A stretch of DNA of 64,000 bases from Massilia sp. ST3. Lineage in GTDB: Bacteria > Pseudomonadota > Gammaproteobacteria > Burkholderiales > Burkholderiaceae_D. Made by a program: the position numbers and the translations under genes. Position 1 is the stretch's first letter, and every line of letters starts with the position of its first letter. The stretch covers positions 1 through 64,000 of the forward strand of contig NZ_JAGPWC010000025.1 of assembly GCF_018119405.1 (NCBI RefSeq). The letters are read 5' to 3'. Positions 60,337 to 64,000 of the stretch are shown here, piece by piece. The notes under the pieces are model-generated. The model searched no databases, had not been told where the DNA came from, and saw nothing but the letters and a program-made list of their open reading frames with translations.

Positions 60337-61074
60337 TCACACCAACCGATTCAACCCCAGCACCACCCCCACCCCCAGCGCGATCAGCACCACCTGCGGC
60401 ACCGACTCCCGCACCGTCGCCCTCCTCTGCATCTGCGGCATCAGATCGCTCACCGCGATATAGATGAAGCCCGATGACGCGAATACCAGCACATAGGGAA
60501 TCAGGTCGCTCGCCTTATCCAGCGTGAAGTAGCCCAGCAAGCCCCCCGCCACCGACATCAGGCTGCACAGCAGGTTGAACACATACGCGCGCAGGCGCGA
60601 GAAGCCCGCGTTCAGCAGCACGATGAAGTCGCCGATCTCCTGCGGGATCTCGTGCGCGACGATCGCCAGCGCGGTCACGATGCCCAGCTCGGGGTTGGCC
60701 AGGAAGGCCGCGGCGATCAGGATGCCGTCGGTGAAGTTGTGCATCCCGTCGCCGATCAGGATCATCCAGCCCGACTTGCCGGCCTCGCGCTTGTCGTGAC
60801 CATGGGCATGGTGATGGCCGTCGCCCTCGTGGTGGTGCGAATGGCGCAGGATCGCCATTTTCTCCAGCACGAAGAAGGCCAGCAATCCTCCCAGCAGGGT
60901 CGCGAACAGGCTGCGCGGGTCGGCGCCGGATTCGAAGGCGCTGGGCAGCGCATGCAGCAGCGAGGTCGCCAGCATGATGCCCACCGACAGGCTGACCATC
61001 CGCTCCACCACCTTCGAGAGCAGCGCGAACGAGAAAATGGCCGCCCCGGTGATGCTGAGGACGCCGGCGACCAT
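60337..61074 (-). CDS. ZIP family metal transporter
   Basis: A ZIP-type (ZupT-like) divalent metal importer; 245 residues from the first ATG. Cytoplasmic His-rich loop HSHHHEGDGHHHAHGHDK near residue 78; metal-site helices GDGMHNFTDGILIAAAF and AIVAHEIPQEIGDFIVLLNAGF are intact. Coding sequence in the same frame continues upstream as LQIDSILGSILLAT, which completes the first membrane helix but has no ATG, GTG or TTG; an AAGAGG site precedes it. The true start may therefore be a rare codon near 61113, or the start is misread. Confidence 0.83.
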   Translation of the reverse strand: MVAGVLSITGAAIFSFALLSKVVERMVSLSVGIMLATSLLHALPSAFESGADPRSLFATLLGGLLAFFVLEKMAILRHSHHHEGDGHHHAHGHDKREAGKSGWMILIGDGMHNFTDGILIAAAFLANPELGIVTALAIVAHEIPQEIGDFIVLLNAGFSRLRAYVFNLLCSLMSVAGGLLGYFTLDKASDLIPYVLVFASSGFIYIAVSDLMPQMQRRATVRESVPQVVLIALGVGVVLGLNRLV

Positions 61075-61188
61075 GGTCGCCAGCAGGATGGAGCCGAGAA
61101 TGGAATCGATTTGTAAGCCTCTTGTTCTGGTCTTGCGGTCAAGCGCAAACCGGAGATTGTACCGTCCCCGGCCCGCGGCCGTGCAAGA

Positions 61189-62073
61189 TCAGGCCACGCC
61201 GTGGGTCGAGAACCAGTTCAGCGCCTTGCTCCAGCCGTCCTTGGCGTCGTCGGCGTTGAAGCTGGGGCGGTAGTCGGCGTGGAAGGCGTGGCCCGAGTTC
61301 GGGTACACGTGGATCTGCGAGCGGCTGTTGCCCGAGGCGAGCGCCTTGCGCATGCGTTCGACCGATTCCAGCGGAATGCCCTGGTCCTTGGCGCCGTACA
61401 GGCCTAGCACCGGCACCTTCAGGGCCTGGGCGACATCGATCGGCTGCTTCGTCTGGTTGGCGTTGGTCTCGCCCACCAGGCGGCCGTACCAGGCCACGCC
61501 GGCCTTCACGTTCGGGTTGTGCGCCGCGTACAGCCAGGTGATGCGGCCGCCCCAGCAGAAGCCTGTGATGCCCAGCTTGTCGGTGTTGCCGCCGCGCTGC
61601 TTGGTCCACTTGACCACGGTGTCGAGGTCGGACATGACCTGGGCGTCCGGCGTCTTCGAGACGATGTCGCGCATCAGGTCGGCGATGTTGGCGACCTTGG
61701 TCGCGTCGCCCTGGCGCACGAACAGGTCCGGCGCCACGGCCATGTAGCCGGCCTTGGCGAAGCGGCGCGCCACGTCCTTGATGTGTTCGTGCACGCCGAA
61801 GATCTCGGAAATCACCAGCACCACCGGCAGGTTGGTGCGGTCCTTGGGCTGGGCGCGGTAGACCCGTACGTCCTGGCCGTTGATGACGACAATGTGGTCG
61901 GCGGCGTCCAGGCCGTCAAGGCTGGTCTGGACCATCGTCTGGGCGACGACGGGCAGCGAGGCCGCGGCGAAACCACTGCCCACCGCCGCCTTCAGGAAGT
62001 TGCGGCGGTCGACGCCGTCGCCAAATGCACTGGCGGACACCAGGCTGCTGCCATCGGATACGAGATCTTTCAT
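61189..62073 (-). CDS. Tat-exported dienelactone hydrolase-family protein
   Basis: A 294-residue alpha/beta hydrolase of the dienelactone hydrolase family. A twin-arginine signal (DRRNFLKAAVGSGFAAASLP, residues 22-41) directs it to the periplasm. The catalytic Cys173 lies in ITGFCWGGR, Glu90 in ISEIFGVHEHIKDVARR, with YGAKDQGIP and HAFHADYRP giving Asp and His. Start chosen at 62073 because AGGGGTGAGC precedes that ATG. Substrate unknown. Most relatives act on cyclic esters or lactones. Confidence 0.88.
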   Translation of the reverse strand: MKDLVSDGSSLVSASAFGDGVDRRNFLKAAVGSGFAAASLPVVAQTMVQTSLDGLDAADHIVVINGQDVRVYRAQPKDRTNLPVVLVISEIFGVHEHIKDVARRFAKAGYMAVAPDLFVRQGDATKVANIADLMRDIVSKTPDAQVMSDLDTVVKWTKQRGGNTDKLGITGFCWGGRITWLYAAHNPNVKAGVAWYGRLVGETNANQTKQPIDVAQALKVPVLGLYGAKDQGIPLESVERMRKALASGNSRSQIHVYPNSGHAFHADYRPSFNADDAKDGWSKALNWFSTHGVA

Positions 62074-62150
62074 GCTCACCCCTTCAGTCAGTTGGACAGG
62101 CTTGCTAGTTTAGCAAAGACCCGGGGGCGCACGCTTGAGCTCGAAACGGC

Positions 62151-62909
62151 TTAGGGGACGAGGGCAAAATTCAGCCTGGAGCGGTTCGCCATCGCGATGT
62201 CCACCTTGTCGACCGTCTTGGGCGCGTAGCCCGTGGCGGCGGCTTCCACCGTGTAGCGGCCCGGCGTGGCCGCGCTGCTGGCGCTGAACACCAGCGGCAA
62301 GCGCTTGCCGTAGGTCGCCAGCTGGGGTGGTGCTACCGGCAGGCTGGCCAGGGTGTAGGCGCCGCTTGCCGGCTCGGCGCCCTGGACCTTGACGGTAATG
62401 GTGGGACCATCCGCAAGGCGCTGCCTGGCGGCCACGGTGGCGCCTTTGCCGATCGCGGGATGCAGGTTCACCCTCCCCCCGATCGAACCGGTATTGCCCG
62501 GGGCGAGCATGATCGGCGCGCTGGCCGTGCTCAGGATCGTGGAATGGGAGGCGGCGACCGGCACCGCGGCGACCACGCTGGCCGCGCTGTCGGCGGCGGT
62601 GATCACGACCTCGTAGTGCCCCGGGGCCAGGCGCGGGAGGAGGAATTCGCCGGTGTCCCGGTTCGGCGTGGCGGTAGCGGCGATGACGCCGTCCTGCTGC
62701 GCCGAGACCTGCACGCTGGGGCCCAGCAGCGCGGTGCTGACGAAGCCTGCGATGCTGCCGGGGGCAGGCGCCGGCTTGGCCACTGGCTGGTGCGCATGGG
62801 TGCTGGCTGGCGTGTCCTGCGCGACATCGCCGCCGCCGCGGCAGGCGACGAGGACGGCGGCGCCGATGGCGGCGCTGGTCAGGACGAGGCGGAATCGGGT
62901 CTTGGACAT
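62151..62909 (-). CDS. putative lipoprotein with carboxypeptidase-regulatory-like repeats
   Basis: A 252-residue exported lipoprotein; the signal peptide ends AAVLVAC so Cys23 should be lipidated. Three weakly similar beta-rich segments follow (PGSIAGFVST..., TGSIGGRVNLHP..., GRYTVEAAATGYAPKTV), resembling carboxypeptidase regulatory-like or DUF4382-type domains. A proline/alanine stretch (PVAKPAPAPG) follows the lipid anchor. No enzymatic motif. Function unknown. It lies alone between the hydrolase and a repeat pair. Confidence 0.68.
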   Translation of the reverse strand: MSKTRFRLVLTSAAIGAAVLVACRGGGDVAQDTPASTHAHQPVAKPAPAPGSIAGFVSTALLGPSVQVSAQQDGVIAATATPNRDTGEFLLPRLAPGHYEVVITAADSAASVVAAVPVAASHSTILSTASAPIMLAPGNTGSIGGRVNLHPAIGKGATVAARQRLADGPTITVKVQGAEPASGAYTLASLPVAPPQLATYGKRLPLVFSASSAATPGRYTVEAAATGYAPKTVDKVDIAMANRSRLNFALVP

Positions 62910-63067
62910 TGCTGGATACCTGGCTGGCCGCCTCGGCGGGCCGATGGGCTCATCCTAGCATTCCAGACAAATATGTAGCGTTCGACAACGCACCTTGAAA
63001 CAGTTGCTTACAGACTTTACAGACGGAGGGGAGGTGTGGTGGTGGTTTTGCGACACGCGCCCCGTAA

Positions 63068-63098
63068 CGTCGTTCCGGAGAAGGCCGGAACCTGAGTT
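63068..63098. repeat. REP-like repeat, family A (pair 5, left)
   Basis: CGTCGTTCCGGAGAAGGCCG followed by GAACCTGAGTT, a diverged copy inverse to 63143, 44 bases apart, downstream of polA. Confidence 0.8.
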
Positions 63099-63142
63099 CG
63101 TCGAGAAGCCGTGGTGCGTGCGAGCGTTACGGCATTCGGGCA

Positions 63143-63173
63143 AACTTGGGTTCCGGCCTTCGCCGGAATGACG
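63143..63173. repeat. REP-like repeat, family A (pair 5, right)
   Basis: AACTTGGGTTCCGGCCTTCG followed by CCGGAATGACG, inverse to 63068, about 30 bases beyond the polA stop codon. Confidence 0.85.
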
Positions 63174-63203
63174 GTCTAAGGGCAGGTGGCTAGTGGATGC
63201 TGG

Positions 63204-64000
63204 TCAATGCGCCTCTTCCCAGTTCTTGCCCACGCCCGTCTCCGCCAGCAGCGGCACGTTCAGCTTGGCCACGCCCGCCATCAGCGCCGGCAGCTTGACG
63301 CGCACCAGTTCCAGCTCGGCCTCGGGCACCTCCAGCACCAGTTCGTCGTGCACCTGCATGATCATGCGGGTCGCCAGCCCCTCGGTCTCGATCCAGCCCT
63401 GCACCGCGATCATGGCCAGCTTGATCAGGTCCGCCGCCGTGCCCTGCATCGGCGCGTTGATCGCCGCGCGTTCGGCGCCGGCGCGGCGCGGGCCGTTCGG
63501 GGAGTTGATTTCCGGGAGCCACAGGCGGCGGCCGAACACGGTCTCGACGTAGCCGCGCGCCTTGGCCTGCAGGCGGGTCTCGTCCATATACTGCTTCACG
63601 CCCGAGAAGCGTGCGAAGTAGCGGTCGATGTAGCTGGCCGCGGCGCCGCGTTCGATGCCCAGGTTCTGGGCCAGGCCGAAGGCGCTCATGCCGTAGATCA
63701 GGCCGAAGTTGATGACCTTGGCGTAGCGGCGCTGCTCACTCTGCACTTCTTCCGCCGGCACGCCGAAGATCTCGGCGGCGGTGGCGCGGTGGATGTCCTC
63801 GCCTTCCGCGAAGGCCTTCAGCATCGCCGCGTCGCCCGAGATGTGCGCCATGATGCGCAGCTCGATCTGCGAGTAGTCGGCCGAGACGATCACGCTGCCC
63901 GGCGGCGCGACGAAGGCTTCGCGGATGCGGCGCCCTTCCGCGGTCCTGACCGGGATGTTCTGCAGGTTCGGGTCGCTCGAGGACAGGCGGCCGGTGATCG
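63204..64000 (-). CDS. polA: DNA polymerase I, C-terminal part (truncated by window edge)
   Basis: The C-terminal 265 or so residues of DNA polymerase I, entering from the right edge. The family A polymerase motifs are complete here: [17 protein letters not shown]-type entry (63900-63990), motif [20 protein letters not shown], motif [22 protein letters not shown] and motif [14 protein letters not shown]. The frame runs through 64000 without a start, so the gene is incomplete in this window, not broken. It fills gaps in lagging-strand and repair synthesis. Its stop at 63204 is followed by repeat pair 5. Confidence 0.97.
   Translation of the reverse strand, partial: ITGRLSSSDPNLQNIPVRTAEGRRIREAFVAPPGSVIVSADYSQIELRIMAHISGDAAMLKAFAEGEDIHRATAAEIFGVPAEEVQSEQRRYAKVINFGLIYGMSAFGLAQNLGIERGAAASYIDRYFARFSGVKQYMDETRLQAKARGYVETVFGRRLWLPEINSPNGPRRAGAERAAINAPMQGTAADLIKLAMIAVQGWIETEGLATRMIMQVHDELVLEVPEAELELVRVKLPALMAGVAKLNVPLLAETGVGKNWEEAH

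Noticed and set aside
1-64000. tRNA or rRNA genes
   Set aside because: No TpsiC-arm motif in a cloverleaf context and no rRNA signature was found by reading both strands; a covariance-model scan would be decisive.

Overview
The window reads as a stretch of chromosome from a GC-rich betaproteobacterium of the order Burkholderiales. It is most like the Oxalobacteraceae (Massilia, Duganella or Janthinobacterium type). The call rests on high GC with strong third-position bias, the layout of the aa3 oxidase cluster (ctaC, ctaD, a 36-aa assembly peptide, ctaG, DUF2970, ctaE, SURF1, a SCO-like protein, ctaA, ctaB, SCO), two PEP-CTERM proteins, pilT-pilU next to yggS-proC, and many small palindromic intergenic repeats of a style common in this family. 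No rRNA, tRNA, CRISPR array, prophage or intact insertion sequence was seen. Species-level identity cannot be read from the window.

Layout. 1-7931: a TerC/DUF475 membrane protein, NhaR, a CorC-like CNNM/CBS protein, then two tandem RsbQ-type alpha/beta hydrolases directly followed by a PAS hybrid histidine kinase, and an AI-2E family permease. 7961-17114: the cytochrome c oxidase and heme A biosynthesis cluster, mostly on the minus strand, with a promoter about 280 nt before ctaC. 17466-24860: a BioC-like methyltransferase, ComF, TrmL, a PEP-CTERM protein, the heptose adenylyltransferase RfaE2, a lone PilT/PilU-type ATPase, OxyR, GH43 and a YaiI protein. 24945-32338: a TetR regulator (CecR type) facing a YbhG-YbhF-YbhS-YbhR export operon that carries its own NodT outer-membrane factor. 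Two AT-rich palindromes lie between regulator and operon. 32427-36692: a DUF4139 protein, GNAT, a PEP-CTERM protein and a Tat-exported PhoX phosphatase with a possible Pho box.

36693-39548 is a patch of visibly lower GC. It holds an exported ClpP-like (COG3904 type) protein and two tandem 50-codon genes for double-glycine-leader peptides. Each peptide gene has its own similar promoter and an almost identical terminator. This is the best candidate for an undescribed system.

39549-64000 is mostly housekeeping: ubiA; a DUF883/YqjE/YqjK-like envelope trio; proC and yggS; pilT-pilU; glutathione peroxidase; a GH97 alpha-glucosidase; glcDEF; cobalamin adenosyltransferase; a 2OG-Fe(II) oxygenase; xseB-ispA-dxs; a Rieske oxygenase, an EamA transporter and a sulfurtransferase; a ZIP transporter; a Tat-exported dienelactone hydrolase; a lipoprotein; and the 3' part of polA, which runs off the right edge.

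A 31-bp palindromic repeat occurs 11 times between genes, ten of them as inverted pairs. A second palindromic family occurs three times. Both look like REP/BIME elements.
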